A stretch of 64,000 bases of DNA from Oryzias latipes (taxonomy: Eukaryota > Chordata > Actinopteri > Beloniformes > Adrianichthyidae): positions 17,486,494 to 17,550,493 of the forward strand of contig NC_019881.2 in assembly GCF_002234675.1 (NCBI RefSeq). The letters are read 5' to 3'. A model generated the notes under the pieces. That model did not search any database. It was not told where the DNA came from and saw only the letters and a list, made by a program, of their open reading frames with translations. Made by a program: the position numbers and the translations under genes. This document shows, piece by piece, positions 18,501-30,026 of this stretch. The first letter of the stretch is position 1; each line of letters begins with the position of its first letter.

Positions 18501-21500
18501 GATGCACTCATTTCATAGGTTTTGTTGTGGGTTTTTACACAGAACAGGCAGCGCTTCCCTTCCCTGTCTGGAATGGGCTGAAATGAAAAACAGCTAGGTC
18601 ACTCAGGTGCTGTGGATCGACATAACCAACAATCCTGTCACAGATGATTCTTCAACAACCTCAACAACACAGCTTTTATCCAGCTGGATTTCCCCTCTCT
18701 TGTCTTTAAGGTCCTCGCCGACGTAGTAAGCCATGTAGGACGGTTTCAGCACAAACCAGCGCTCGGTCCAGTTCCTCCGCATGTGCCCCTTTTTCCACAT
18801 GTAGCCCTGCAAAACCAGGATCAGAACGTGAATCCAGCGGAGTCAAACCTTTGTTGAGATAGTAGGGTTGCAGGAGGACTTACTCTCTTGAGCACGTTAT
18901 GATACATCTCCAGAAACACCTCGTTCAAAGCCAGGCTGAAAGCCTCGCTGTTGGTGACCCTCAGCAAACGGCCCGCATTCATGTGCGCCAGGAAGCTCCA
19001 CACAGACATGCCCTCCTCCTGCACTGTGGGATCCTGGGAAATCAGGTCTCCCAATAGCTTTCCATCCCACTCATGGCTCGCTGCTGTGGAGATTTTCTTC
19101 AGGAGATACTCCACCTTTAAGACATTCAAAAAGTTACAATTAACGCATTTTTGCTATGTTTATTGTTGTTGTATGGATCAGTAACCACAGTTACCTTTGA
19201 ACTACCCTGGTGTTTGGATCTCAAGACGTTTGCTGTTGCCTCTGACTTACAGGAAACCAAGAGCATTTTGGAGGAAGTGCAGGAAGGAAGAGCCTCATTA
19301 ACTTACTTGCGCCTAATTTTTTTCTGCTTTGACACAAGCTGCAATTTTTTTATATACCGGATAAGATGTAATCTAAACCCGCTTCCTGTGTGATTCTTTC
19401 ATCTAAGCATTCTTTTCCTTACTTGCTGAACAATATGTAACATTTGATTTTATCTGTGGGTTGAGGAATTTGCCATCATGTTTGTTAAAATTGTTTTAAG
19501 GAAAAGTGTGATAAAGATCCACTCCAATGAAAATTGGGTTTCTAAATGTTTTTATGGTATTTTTCTGATGATGGAGGACAAATACATAGAAAATTAAGCT
19601 TATAATAACATTTCTGACTATTGCTTTATCTAAATAGTTGCGAATCAGGAGCGGTCGAAAAAATGTCTTTTTAAGAGGATCATATTTCTGACATAGAAAA
19701 GACACTGGGTGGGCCATAAGCTACCTGCTCCACTCCATTCTGTTGCATCCACTTGTAGACGATTAGATCCATTTACATCTTTGTTTTCTTTGTCTGAACT
19801 GGAATCCGTTCACATATATCTAGGAAAGTTTTTCCAACCGTTTGTTGGCTTTACATGGAAAATGCTTGGCTATTGCACGCTCATTCTAAGTTAAACCAGG
19901 TCAAACTTTGACCAATCAGGGACTCGCATTTGGTAGTGATGTATGGTTAGCGTCCCTTTTAATTGACGGAAGTGCCAATCATTTGTAAATTGATCATGAG
20001 AAGATTGTAATTAATAATTACAGTTTGTGTTCGGCTGCAATTCTATGATACCAAGTGTGACAGAAAATGCCTTGAGCAAAATTCAAGAGATTTACACTAC
20101 TTCAACTTTTGGACCAAGCCTCTTTCCAATGTAGGTGGTGGACAAGCGCTAGTAAACAGAGGAAGAAGAAGGCCCTTCCTGCTGGTCCAGTGTGAACACC
20201 AAGGGCTTAACGCGTGTGTCAGAACTTGTGTTTGGCGTGTTCTGGAATGTGCACCACGTGCTTGGTGTGTCTGTATCTTAAGAGGTGAAACTTCCTACAT
20301 AAGCCCTACATAAGTCTAAATTTCCATCTACTGTATGTCTCACATGAAATTCCCATCATTGCTGATTACCTCTTCCACGATTATCACCAGCGGGTAGTGA
20401 TCCTCAGAAAGAAGGTTGAACAAGCAGAAGAGTTTGAAGCAGTTTCTCTCAGTCAGTAGTCCGTTCTGCAGGACCCCGGTAAAGTTCTTCTTCATCGTCA
20501 TCATCCAGCACAGGTCATCAAACTTCTCTTTGTCAAACGTCCCCTCTTTCACCTGCAGAAATAGCAGCATGTGACAATGCTTCAACAACAATAAGAGACC
20601 AAAATCCACAGTTTAATATTTTTAATCAAATGGATAAAAAAGTGGAAAATTTAACATTTGGCTTGGACCCAAGTTCATATTGATTGTATTGTAATATTCG
20701 AAAGCAAAGATGAGTCAGTGGACTTAAGCTTTTGAAGTGACACGATAGTTGTTATATTCAAATAGATATTCTAATTTTTAGAGAAAGAAAAACACATCTG
20801 AAGACTAGAGGAAGACAGAACAACTCCCTGACTGAGCACCAAAAGAAAAACTCAATGAATTTTAATTTTTGAATGTTTTATGGTTTTATTGCATTTTCAA
20901 TGTGCAGATTTTAATTGATAAATGTTTTTATAAAGATAAGAGCAAGTAACAGATTAAACCAAATGGTTTTTTGGTCTAAGCCTTATTATACCTATACATT
21001 TGGATGACCGTGAAATGAGAGAAAAACCCAAGTTCATCTGGACATAAAAATAGTAAAACAAAACAGAATTTTCCAAATACCTTAGTGCCTAAGAGATAAT
21101 AATATATCTTGACACAAATAATAAAATAATTAATACTTTTGTTTAAACTGGAGAGTTTCAGTTCAAATCTACAATTGAACTTATAAATCAGAAAGTGTTT
21201 CAAGTAAAAACACATTAAATTCCCACTTTGATCATCTTTTAATCTACCGGTATTTTAAAAGGGATCCCATTTATTTATGAATATGCAGATTTTAGCCAAA
21301 ATCAAAATAGTTGTGTTGTTTTCTAGGACATAGTTTCCACAGAGAAGCAGTAGTTGATTGGAAATTGCCCTCTGAGTTGAGATTGTTAGTGCGGAGCAAC
21401 CCCGCCCCCCCTTCCCGTCACCCATGACAAAGAGTTCTCTGTTTACACGCTCTCCCGCTAGCTTACAGCCCCTCATAACCTATGTTTACTGGTGCAACAA

Positions 21501-23334
21501 AAATGGCGAGTAATATTGAAGCTATCTAGCCATACGTTTTGGAGCTAGATGGCAGCTCAGACGATGAAAACAAAGACGTACATGGATCTATTTGTCTATA
21601 ATTAGAATTCATGCTGGATTTTGGGGATGTTTTATACACACATGCCCCCCTTCAGCTTCTCTGTGTTTCATAATAAACTGCAGCTCACAAACTCATAGCT
21701 AAGAACTGTATTCGGAAGTTGGTTGGCCGGCCTTAGCCGTTGGTAGGATCACACACGGGCACAGACTCACACACAAGGGCCTCATCTGACACCCCCTCAT
21801 ATATTAGTGCTACATTAGTGTGGGTCTTCAGTGGAGATCTGATGAACCAAATTCCCTTTCTTCCTTCATCTACTCGCCGTAAGTCAAGAGTGTCCAGACA
21901 GAAAAAAGAAAGATGCCTTTTCAGTATAAAGCACCTACGGACTGCGACTCTCTACAAAAAAACAATTCAGCTCCCAAATCTCATAGTTTGTTGTCTCTAG
22001 TGGTCTCATAGAATATTATGATGGCCCTGAAAATGAAATCATTAACCTGTAGTTGTTTTTAACTTTTTATTTTTTACTTTTTAATGTTTTAAAATTTGTA
22101 TGACATGTCTAGGGTGTGTATAAAGTTTTCCCGTTTGGCCAGGACTCCCTTGGAAAAGAGATCACTGGATCTCAATGGGACTTTCCTGATTAAATAACAG
22201 CAAACAATAAAAAAGAAGCATTCGAATGGAGGGAAGCAGGGAGCTTGTGATCCCTCCATTAAATTTTCTATTCAAATAGGATATTTTTCTAACATCATTT
22301 TTTCGTCTGCTCCTGATTCAAAATGACTTACGGTAAGTAAAGAAATGCTCAGAAATACCTTTTAAGCTTTATTGTCGTAATATTTGCCTTCCATCATTAG
22401 AAAAATGCAACAAGAACATGTTAAAAACAAAACACAATCGTCAGAGGAGTGGATCTTTAATTATGGGTTTTGTTTAAAACATAAGCATTTTTATTCTTTC
22501 AATACGTTGAAATAAAAATTGCTGTGTTAAAAATGAGGATTGAAAATCGAGGGGTGGGTCTCCAACAATACCTTATCGAGTATGTATTTGTTGAGGTAGG
22601 GCATGTAGCCATGATTTGACACAGGGCCATCGTCATCATCCTGGAAATGTTCCTCCAGGGCAACCGGATCATGTGGGATGTTCAGGACAGTGTACAAGTT
22701 GTGAGAAAGCACCTGAGGAGGAGAAGACTGTGGCTTTAAATGTGTAAAAGTCGACACTTGCAGTCTCAGGTAGGTTTCTGCACACTCCCTTGTTTGTTCA
22801 TAACCCCCTCACACACATGCAGCTTGTGCTCTGTGAGCATGTCAGGACAGCTGTCGACTAGTTCCTTGGATTCCTCCAAGAACTGGAGGCATGTAAGGGC
22901 TGGATGGAAAAGCAGCGAACAGTAACTTAGCTCTTGTGCTATTATGAAACTTGACAAATAGGAATATTGATTTCTAGGCATCTGAACTTTGACCTTCAGT
23001 CAGAAAATGGTCACAAGGCTTTCCTCTGACTGAACAGAAGGTGCGTGCGCCTTCAAACATTTAGATTTAAGTTACAGGGTGTTTACTGATGAAAACGTTC
23101 CTTCACATACCACAGCAAAGCTATCATATCATGAAGACAACGAGGCTCTTTTGTTACACAAAAAAATTTGAACAGAAAACAAATCCGGTTTGAGCTGAGG
23201 CTCAGTTTCCTGATCCACAAAATGCCTCCCAAACTTACCTTTAACTGCGACTTTGACACTTTCCCGCACTTCTCTGCGTCCAGCGACGTGAAAGCGTACC
23301 AGATGGACTTCAGGAGTTCGGATTTTAGGTCCAT
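12571..23334 (-). CDS. def6: DEF6/SWAP70 family guanine nucleotide exchange factor
   Basis: DEF6 (IBP, SLAT) and SWAP70 are PH-domain exchange factors for Rho-family GTPases in immune cells. Exons, minus strand: 23239-23334, 22572-22712, 20370-20552, 18884-19114, 18660-18806, 18469-18577, 15953-16185, 15784-15891, 15397-15563, 15120-15318, 13934-14024, 12571-12785. All keep frame, for 639 aa (human DEF6 631). The N-terminal EF-hand-like region ([38 protein letters not shown]) is closer to DEF6 than to SWAP70. A PH domain starts at about residue 218 ([13 protein letters not shown]). A charged coiled coil follows, then [13 protein letters not shown], matching human HWNVQMNRLMHPI. An Arg/Ser/Cys-rich run lies at about 337-355. 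Fish have more than one def6 paralogue and I cannot say which this is. Confidence 0.9.
13433..13836 (-). mobile_element. TTAA-flanked element, copy 3 (short form)
   Basis: A reverse-orientation copy in the last def6 intron. It ends GATCAGAGTGGGTCTTTAA at 13836. It keeps GTGAATCAGGACCAGACG, GGGGCGGGGTTGC and the block GCTTTGAAAATAGATCAAAA, but lacks the internal coding part of the long form. The left end is less clear. Confidence 0.8.
14082..15095. mobile_element. Non-autonomous hAT element in def6 intron 10
   Basis: The element begins CAGTGCTTCTCAAATAGTGG and ends, inverted, TTGAGAAGCACTG. The sequence ACTAGA occurs directly on both sides (14075-14080 and 15097-15102), probably the remnant of the 8-bp hAT target duplication. 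The interior is non-coding with G-runs near both ends. Confidence 0.75.
16305..16500 (-). mobile_element. SINE fragment in def6 intron
   Basis: On the minus strand it matches the common fish repeat with AAACATGCTT, ACTCTAAATTG, CAGACTGG and GGGTGTACCCCGCC. It is related to the more complete plus-strand copy at 62235-62575. Confidence 0.65.
16515..16590. repeat. Fragment of the repeat seen at 1790-1865
   Basis: The sequence around GATTCTGATTGGCTGCAGGG is a reverse-orientation partial copy of the right part of the inverted-end element in the ttll1 intron. Confidence 0.5.
16914..17181 (-). mobile_element. tRNA-derived SINE
   Basis: On the minus strand it starts with an A-box-like GTGGTGCGGCGGTAGGGC and a B-box-like GGTTCGACTCCC, the hallmarks of a tRNA-derived Pol III promoter. 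The tail contains CAAGGACACTT (plus strand) and TATAGCGCTGTT, well known from fish SINEs. It is not a functional tRNA gene. Confidence 0.75.
17533..18149. mobile_element. Harbinger-type MITE in def6 intron 6
   Basis: The terminal inverted repeat is AGGCCCGTACACACTGGGAC at left and GTGTGTACGGGCCT at right, flanked on both sides by TAA, the 3-bp target of PIF/Harbinger elements. The interior is GC-rich with many CG dinucleotides and no coding frame. Length is 617 bp. Confidence 0.8.
19511..19815 (-). mobile_element. TTAA-flanked element, copy 4 (partial)
   Basis: A reverse-orientation partial copy in def6 intron 3. It keeps GATCCACTCCAATGAAAAT, GTGCGAATCAGGAGC-like sequence and the antisense of the short coding stretch (CGTCTGAACTGGAATC-like). 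The far end is missing. Confidence 0.65.
21215..22460 (+). mobile_element. TTAA-flanked element, copy 5 (long form, split by an insertion)
   Basis: TTAA is present at both ends (21215-21218 and 22457-22460). The left half runs to about 21600 and includes CAACAAAAATGGCGAGTAA and the start of the short frame. The right half resumes near 22215 with AATGGAGGGAAGCAGGGAGC and ends GAGTGGATCTTTAA. The gap is filled by a separate retroposon-like insertion. Confidence 0.8.
21600..22215 (+). mobile_element. Probable 5'-truncated LINE 3' end nested in copy 5
   Basis: The segment interrupts the TTAA element. It ends with the motif GGCCAGGACTCCCTTGG, GATCTCAATGGGACTTTCCT and GATTAAATAACAG, typical of the 3' end of fish LINE elements before the short A-rich tail. 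Its family is not certain. Confidence 0.5.
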
Positions 23335-25841
23335 TTTGGAGACCGCTTTGTGCGTGAAGCGCAGCTACATGATTATCCGAGCGACGCGCAGCAGCTTTTA
23401 CGCACTGGAGACAGGAGAGTCGCCAAATTCGACGAGGGGCAGAGTGCAAACCGCTGAGCAAACGGAAGAATCAGAGGCAGTCAGATGTGGGACAGACTTA
23501 AAGAGGCGGAGGGTTGAGATAAAGCCCAATGGGAGTACCAATCGGACCCGCACAGAGACGTTCTCCCAACGGTACCGAATGCGCAAAATCCATTTAATAC
23601 AAATATCCACTCAATTATTTAGATTAAAGTGACTGAAAACACACCTATTACGTGTAGTCTGATCAAAACAACTTTTCTATATAAATTCAAACCTTCTCTT
23701 TAAAGAAAAAAAAATGTTACAAAAATTCTGCTGTGACTTCAATCCTCTCTGACACCAAGTCGTTCTGAAGCAATGAATCCTGAACTTTTTGTCACTTTTA
23801 ATGTTAAACTCAGCTTAAAGTGGAGTTCAGATGTCCATCTGACCCCCTCATTTGCGCGATGAATCAAAGTGCTGCTCTGGATGTGACAAAACCCCAGAAA
23901 AAGTGGGTCAAACACATGCACAGTGGTTTCAGACTGTAAGCCTTGCTGGAACATAATGTAGGTTAATCAATGACATAATTGGAACATAAAAATGTTTAGA
24001 GCCCACAGCCCTAAAGTCTGTGCGTCACAGCATATATAGAGGGCAGTGTCATAGTGGAAAAGAGTCAAAAGTGTCTGGATTTTGGAAGTGCTTTATTTGT
24101 AAGTCTTATTATTATTATTATTCTCCTTCTGCTCAGAAGAGGTCTATAAAGGGAATATCTAATCACAACACAGGTGCAAAGAAAGCACATGTCAATGAGT
24201 TGGTCGCAATGACCAAAGGTTCCCAAAAGGGATTGGGTCCTTGTGCAGTCCCACTTCATTGCTCTGCCTAACAGAGCATGACTAACTCATAACATCAGGA
24301 TATGGGGATCTTCAAAACACGCATTTGTGGTAAAAAACAGATTTCTCTTCAAAGTAAAGGATGTATTAAAAAAAAAAACTAAGGAAAATTGCTTCACCAG
24401 ATGTTTATTAGATATTTCTGATGCAGCTGTTCACATGTATACCGCATCAGCACTGCATTACAAAGAGGCTGCTTCCATTCATACATATATTTAGCAGACC
24501 TTGACGTTTCCATGTGTCTAATCAATATCCTTTAATGAAGCAAAGAGTTTTCATTCATATTTGACATACATAGTTTATGGTTTCAATCATGCTGTTGACA
24601 ACATTAGTAATAGACAATCTATGCAATATATGTATGTATTTAACCACGACAGACACCTAAAAATGCAAGAAATAAAGAAAGTTTTGATAAATTTGACCGT
24701 TTCCATTGTTTTCAGTACATTTAAATGGAAATAAACATAGAAGGCAACAATTAATATATCTATAAATAAATTCTGGTGCCAGATTTATTATGCAGACTTT
24801 CTCCAGCATAGAAAAAATGCTTAAAAATAAGCATTAAAATGAAATAAATAAAAATCATCAGTCATCAAAGTTTTACATGCAAGCAGCTTTTCTCAGTCGT
24901 GCACTACAACTAGATTACATAGATTTATGTTAAAACATGGAAAACAGAAATTCTGAAATTCACCTTAAAGCTTTTTTTTTTAAAACTGCACACATTGCCA
25001 AACTGAGATTGACTGAGCTACTGTAAAGACCACCCACTGAGGCCCCTTTTTTAGTGATAGGAAAACTACATGATGTGGATAATAACCAGACTAAATACCT
25101 GAATGGAAAACTGCTGGTGGACATCGCTGTGCAGTCTGCTGCACACGTGCAAAAACCAGAGTTGGTGTTTTTAGGCAGCACATGTAGTGAATTATCTAAA
25201 CAAATGCCATTATTTACATTTTTTTTTAGGAAAGTATTAAATAAACAAAAAAAAGTGTATGAATGTTGCACATAGTTATAAGCTGCACACATGCAAAATA
25301 AAAAAAACAACTTTGTATATTGTAAAAATAACCAATTTGTGAGGATTGTGCACAAAAGAAGACACATTTCTGAGTCTTATACATCTGCAGAAGGATATAC
25401 TTCTATGCTTCACCTAAATAGGTAAGAGTTTCACTAGATTTGAGTATCTACAATTTTTTGGATGTTTGAAATTAACCCTTTGACGTCTATTGATGCAAAT
25501 ATGCGTTAACCCACTTCTGCTGCATCCTTAACTACAAAAACATAAGTGAATTATATTTTTTTCATTGCTGGAAATAAATTCAAGAGGTTAAACATGTTTT
25601 TTACAGTACAAAAATGTTTGTTTTGATAAGATTTGGATTGAAAATTGCACCGTTGTTGATAGTTTACGCCATAACTTTGAAAACTGAGAAACAATATAGC
25701 GTTTCTTTATGCCACATGCAAATCACATTAAATCTAAATGATTCTAAACAGGTTTTGTAAAATGAACTAGACTTGTTTTTGAACTGAAAGAGTCAATTCT
25801 GCAAAGAAGAGGCCTCTATCACCCCATCAAGATTTGCAACT
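23335..25841. other. def6 promoter and spacer to the tetraspanin gene
   Basis: The first few hundred bases hold the def6 5' UTR and probable promoter. From about 24300 on the sequence is very AT-rich. No coding exon or clear repeat was found. The tetraspanin 3' UTR would enter from the right. Confidence 0.4.
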
Positions 25842-26228
25842 TCAAGACGCACTCCAATGAAAAATGTGTTTTTCTGATGATGATGATAGAGGACATATAT
25901 AAAGAAAATTAAGATTGAAACTGGATTTCTGAGTATTTCTCTATTCAAATCGTGAATTAGAAGCAGATAAAAATGTGCCATTGAAAAAAGAGTGCAGTTT
26001 TGATGTTGTGTGAGCCACAAGCTCCTTGTTTCGAGCTCACAGCAACAGGGAGGGGAAAAGGGGGCGGGGTTGCTCTGCCCCAATAGTCCTTCCCACAACT
26101 TTCTAATGAACTCCTGCCGCTCTGCGGAAACTATGTCTAAAAAATGACAGTTTTTCTTTTTTTGTAATGACAAAAACACTGAGAATGCTTTGAAGATAGA
26201 TTAAACGATGATCAGAGTGGGTCCTTAA
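25842..26228 (-). mobile_element. TTAA-flanked element, copy 6 (short form)
   Basis: A reverse-orientation short copy downstream of the tetraspanin stop codon, possibly in its 3' UTR. It ends GATCAGAGTGGGTCCTTAA. It keeps GGGGCGGGGTTGCTCTGC and CTGCCGCTCTGCGGAAACTA and lacks the internal coding part. Confidence 0.8.
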
Positions 26229-26346
26229 GGTAAATCTCATGCAGGGAAGACATTTTAAATAACCTTTTTTGCAGCGGTTTTGCCCTCACATTGGATCACT
26301 CACTGCTTTACATCTAAACTCTTTGTCTACATTTACAGATTGGTTG

Positions 26347-27435
26347 TTAATGTGCTATGACTCGTCTGTGCTGCCTCGGTTCCAGTTTGTTCGCCAGAAG
26401 ACAAGCAAGAGCAATGCCTCCAATCTGCGTGAAGGCCAACCCCAACACAGTGGCAGCTATGTGGAAGACGTTGTCGTTGACCAAGCTGAAGACTTTGCGA
26501 AAGCAGCCGTGTGGATGGATTCCTGCGGCCGCCACTCCTTCACTGTCATCCGACAGAAGTGGACGATTCCTGCAACCTTTCCTCCTCACGCAGCAGCTGT
26601 CCGGCAGGGACACAGAGGTGCCGTTTTCGAAGGGAAGGAAGGTCATGTGCTGGATGGCCCAGTCTGAGGTGAGCCAGTCGCGCCAGCCTTCTGCCCCACA
26701 GCACTCCAAGGCTCTTTGCAAGCTGTCTAGAGCGTCGGCACGGCCTTCGTCCTCTGTGTATCCGGCCACTGCTCTCTGTAAGCCACTGCGAAATCCCCCA
26801 GCAATGTCTTCTCTGTAGAAGAGGCCAGACAGTCCAGCAGCCAAACCGGCAACAAGGGCAGCAAGCTGAAAGAACCCGTAAGCCCTCAGCACACAGGGCA
26901 GGTTGGCAGCCACTCCAAGACATCCCAGGAAGCCCCAGGCGGTGACAGCAGCCCCTGTCGACAAGAGGATGAGAGGGGCGTTGGGGTAGCGATTGGCCGA
27001 CAACATCATGTAGTCCGCCAGGGAGATCTGAGCCCACACACCCAGGGTGAAGATGGCCAACCCGGCTGCCCAGAAGACGCAGCTGAAGGCCAGGAGACCT
27101 AGACGCAGCAGGTGCATGACTCCCACTGGGCGACAGCAGGGTGGCACAGCACCCAATGGTGGAGGAGCAGGGGGCGCCAGGGAGGCGTCGGAGCACACAG
27201 ACAAGGATAGACGCTGCTGCTGCTGGTGGAGCTGGCCCTCCTGGTCCGGGTAGGGGGTCAGCAGGTATCCAGGGATGGCGGAGGGTCGCTGAGGCAGAGG
27301 TGGAGGAGTGAGGAGGCTGAGACCCTGAGGGGAGGAGAGTCGTCGCACAGCTAGCTGTTCATTTTCCCAGTCCAGAGCTCGTCTGCTGGGACTCGGCCGT
27401 GCTGACAGGGAGTTGTACGGCAATGCCGAGCTCAT
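26347..27435 (-). CDS. Intronless tetraspanin, TSPAN6/7-like, with long proline-rich N-terminus
   Basis: A single uninterrupted frame of 362 aa on the minus strand encodes a whole tetraspanin: four hydrophobic segments (about 108-130, 151-172, 180-202 and 330-351) and a large extracellular loop with ECCGAEGW, DSCC, KGC and HGCF, which gives six cysteines. The core resembles TSPAN6/7 (human TSPAN7 has RSLSCCG and TNAPYVLIGTG; here RALECCG and PNAPLILLSTG). About 100 residues precede the first membrane segment. They are rich in Pro, Ser and Gln (TPPPLPQRPS, LAPPAPPPLG), much longer than the usual short tetraspanin N-tail. Relatives have several introns, so a retrocopy or full intron loss is inferred. 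NGT in the loop is a possible glycosylation site. The start at 27435 is the first in-frame ATG. Confidence 0.85.
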   Translation of the reverse strand: MSSALPYNSLSARPSPSRRALDWENEQLAVRRLSSPQGLSLLTPPPLPQRPSAIPGYLLTPYPDQEGQLHQQQQRLSLSVCSDASLAPPAPPPLGAVPPCCRPVGVMHLLRLGLLAFSCVFWAAGLAIFTLGVWAQISLADYMMLSANRYPNAPLILLSTGAAVTAWGFLGCLGVAANLPCVLRAYGFFQLAALVAGLAAGLSGLFYREDIAGGFRSGLQRAVAGYTEDEGRADALDSLQRALECCGAEGWRDWLTSDWAIQHMTFLPFENGTSVSLPDSCCVRRKGCRNRPLLSDDSEGVAAAGIHPHGCFRKVFSLVNDNVFHIAATVLGLAFTQIGGIALACLLANKLEPRQHRRVIAH

Positions 27436-29137
27436 GATCCCGACTCAGGCTTTATCCAATCCCCTCTTTTACACACTCCCCCCTTTTGCTATCAGTCTTC
27501 TTTCAAAGCCTTCACTCCTGTTGTCCTTCGGCACACACACCTCCTCCCCCTGCTTTATGACTGGTTATTATTCCGCCACCGAGAACACCAACCGGACTGT
27601 AAATCACAGTAATGGCTCGTGCGAGTCGTTGTTATCTGCATCCACAGCCTCCTTGTTTATCGTGAACTCCAAACGCCGCTTCCTGTTGCATGGCCACCAA
27701 AGCTTCGCATTATTTCGCTGTTAGGTCCCGACATCAACGATGCCCCTCACTCTGGTCAGGTGATTGCAGAGAAAGAATCCACCAATGCACACCCTCTCCT
27801 GGTGGTGAGGAGGGGGAGGAGGAGGCATCCCTGCTGGTTTTACTACTCTCCATTTTACAACGTGAATGATCCAAATAGAAAAAGGCTGTTTTAACACTCC
27901 AAAGACAACAAATAAGAAAAAAAGGGGTTATTTTTTAAGTTTAAGCTTTCAATTATTGTAAAAAATGTCCAAACAAGGTTCTTAATTGTTTTTTTTCCTT
28001 AAAACAAAATTAATTCATTAAAAATTTGTACACTCATACAAAATTTAACACCATTCTAACACAGTTACAAGTTTCTCCCATCGTTTCCATAAACTGAAAT
28101 ACTCCCAAAAGATAAGCTAAAAATAGAAATCCAATTACAAATCAATGACCCCTCTCCTCTTTTAAGGCGCAGTTATTGCACTCAGTTGGATCGGTGGGCG
28201 ACCCCTTCACAGATTGGCCTGCTATTAAGTGGCGGTGCCAGATTTAGTTGGAGATTCCTGCCTCCCTCCAATCAAATAAAAGTCACGGATAATTAAAAAC
28301 TCACAGGTAATTAAACACAAATGCTGCCTTTTATAGGACAGCCATAACACTGACAAGATGACTGAAAGGGGAGTGTGATGATAGACTGGCTGTGGTGATC
28401 TCCAGACTGCTTTCATGTCGCACGTTCTCATTTGCACAAAAGAAATCTAAATATTCCTGAAAAATATTTGCTGTTTAAGCAGCTGCTTGAGGAAAATGTA
28501 AAATTTATTAATTGCACTATTTTGAATTATTGTGTTTATCTGCTCTGAGGTCAAAAGTGAAGTAAAAACACGCTCTAAATAAGTAAATTTTTTTTTTTTT
28601 TTTTTACTTCAGATTTAAATACTTTGAAGCTGTTTCTGAGGCATGTGCTGCAAAATGAATGTACCTGCAGTTAAATGACAAAGAAAGTAATTTTTAAACC
28701 ATATTTCATCATGAAAAGAAAATGGTTATTAATTTCTATCCATTTCATTGCAGATTAGTTTTGCTGCTGATGGACCCTAATTTTGGGGCTGGGTTAAAAA
28801 TTAGTTTTAAGATCCAGTTTGATTGATTATTGGACACGGATGAATAAATTACAATTAACTGTTCACATTGCTATTCCAAAACCATTTTGTGCAGAATACC
28901 ACTCTAATGAAAATTATGTTTTCATTACAGTGGAGCTTACTTATAAACAGCCAAGAATCTCAAAAATAAATTTAGAACTCCTGCATTTGTTTTCTTTGTT
29001 TTTTTTTGTGGCTTTGCTATTAAGGAATTTTTACAATCCTTCTGTGCAGCGCGGCTTTACTCATCTATTAGGTCTTATAGTTTAACTCCTGTAAGCTTTA
29101 ACATTCATACTGTTGAAGAGATAGACATTTTGCTTCC

Positions 29138-29175
29138 AGCACTAGCAAGATTTTTTTTTAAATCTTGCTAGTGCT
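29138..29175. repeat. Perfect 16-bp inverted repeat (hairpin)
   Basis: AGCACTAGCAAGATTT and AAATCTTGCTAGTGCT are perfect inverted arms separated by six T. An AT microsatellite begins ten bases further on. Confidence 0.9.
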
Positions 29176-29184
29176 ATAATCTAG

Positions 29185-29185
<1 letters not shown>

Positions 29186-29237
<52 letters not shown>
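29186..29237. repeat. (TA)n microsatellite
   Basis: About 52 bp of uninterrupted TA repeats next to the hairpin. Confidence 0.95.
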
Positions 29238-29238
<1 letters not shown>

Positions 29239-30026
29239 TCCAAAATAATGAATTGAAAAAGTTTGACAAACTAAATATTACATTTTATTAGGAGCAACAT
29301 GGCTGCCAAGTTCTCTTCTTGTAGGGGTGAAATCCCTATTTAAAACCTATCATTAAGTAAATAATGATGTCATAGTTAGTGCTATTTCCTAATCATTTCT
29401 TAGCTTGACTTTGACATAGATTTTGTTTTTCATGTAAATGCAGAAATGCATGAACAAATGGCTATAATCTATGGTAACCGGTGGTTCATCAGCATAGATG
29501 CATTTCTTTTCTATACCAGTTTCTTTTCTATGACTTTGTCAGCTGTGTAATGGTTTTGTGATGGAAGAATCCTGTAAAAACCCAAGGGAATGAACGATGT
29601 GTTAACACACATAAGGAAATCACAAACCTCACTGAGATGGCATTAATTGATTACCAGCACAAAGACGTTTTATTTATTAACCAGCTCTACAACAATCAGA
29701 CGGTTTCCATTTTAGCCCACAAAAAAGGCAAAACTGTTTAAACTTTCAGTCAAATTTAAACTGAAGACATCTGTTGTCTAGACAAGACAAAATTTCTCTG
29801 CATGCGATTTGAATTTACAACTGTATAAAACATGATATTCCAGCTATAATGTAATAAAAACATGACATTTTAAAATGTTTTTGTCAGTATGATCCCTTCA
29901 AAAATCTGATGTCAGCAAAAATGAAGTCAGTCAGTTTTAATTCCTTCATTTATATCAAAACTTTATGATCCCGTCATCAGAAATGAATGACATTATTTTC
30001 TAGGATTCTAGCAGTTTTTTGTGTCT

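Larger units (their letters stand above)
27436..30026. other. Spacer upstream of the tetraspanin gene
   Basis: The part to about 27850 is moderately GC-rich and probably carries the tetraspanin promoter. Around 28230-28450 the sequence is complex and non-repetitive with AATTA homeodomain-like sites, so a regulatory element is possible. A hairpin and an AT microsatellite lie near 29138-29237. No coding exon was found. Confidence 0.4.

Noticed and set aside
22766-22981. A minus-strand frame with [18 protein letters not shown] as a possible extra def6 exon
   Set aside because: Exon 1 (ending 23239) and exon 2 (starting 22712) join in phase and match human DEF6 without a gap, so nothing is missing between them.
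26546-27196. A 216-codon open frame overlapping the tetraspanin in another minus-strand frame
   Set aside because: It is a GC-driven shadow frame. The tetraspanin frame holds the membrane segments and loop cysteines.
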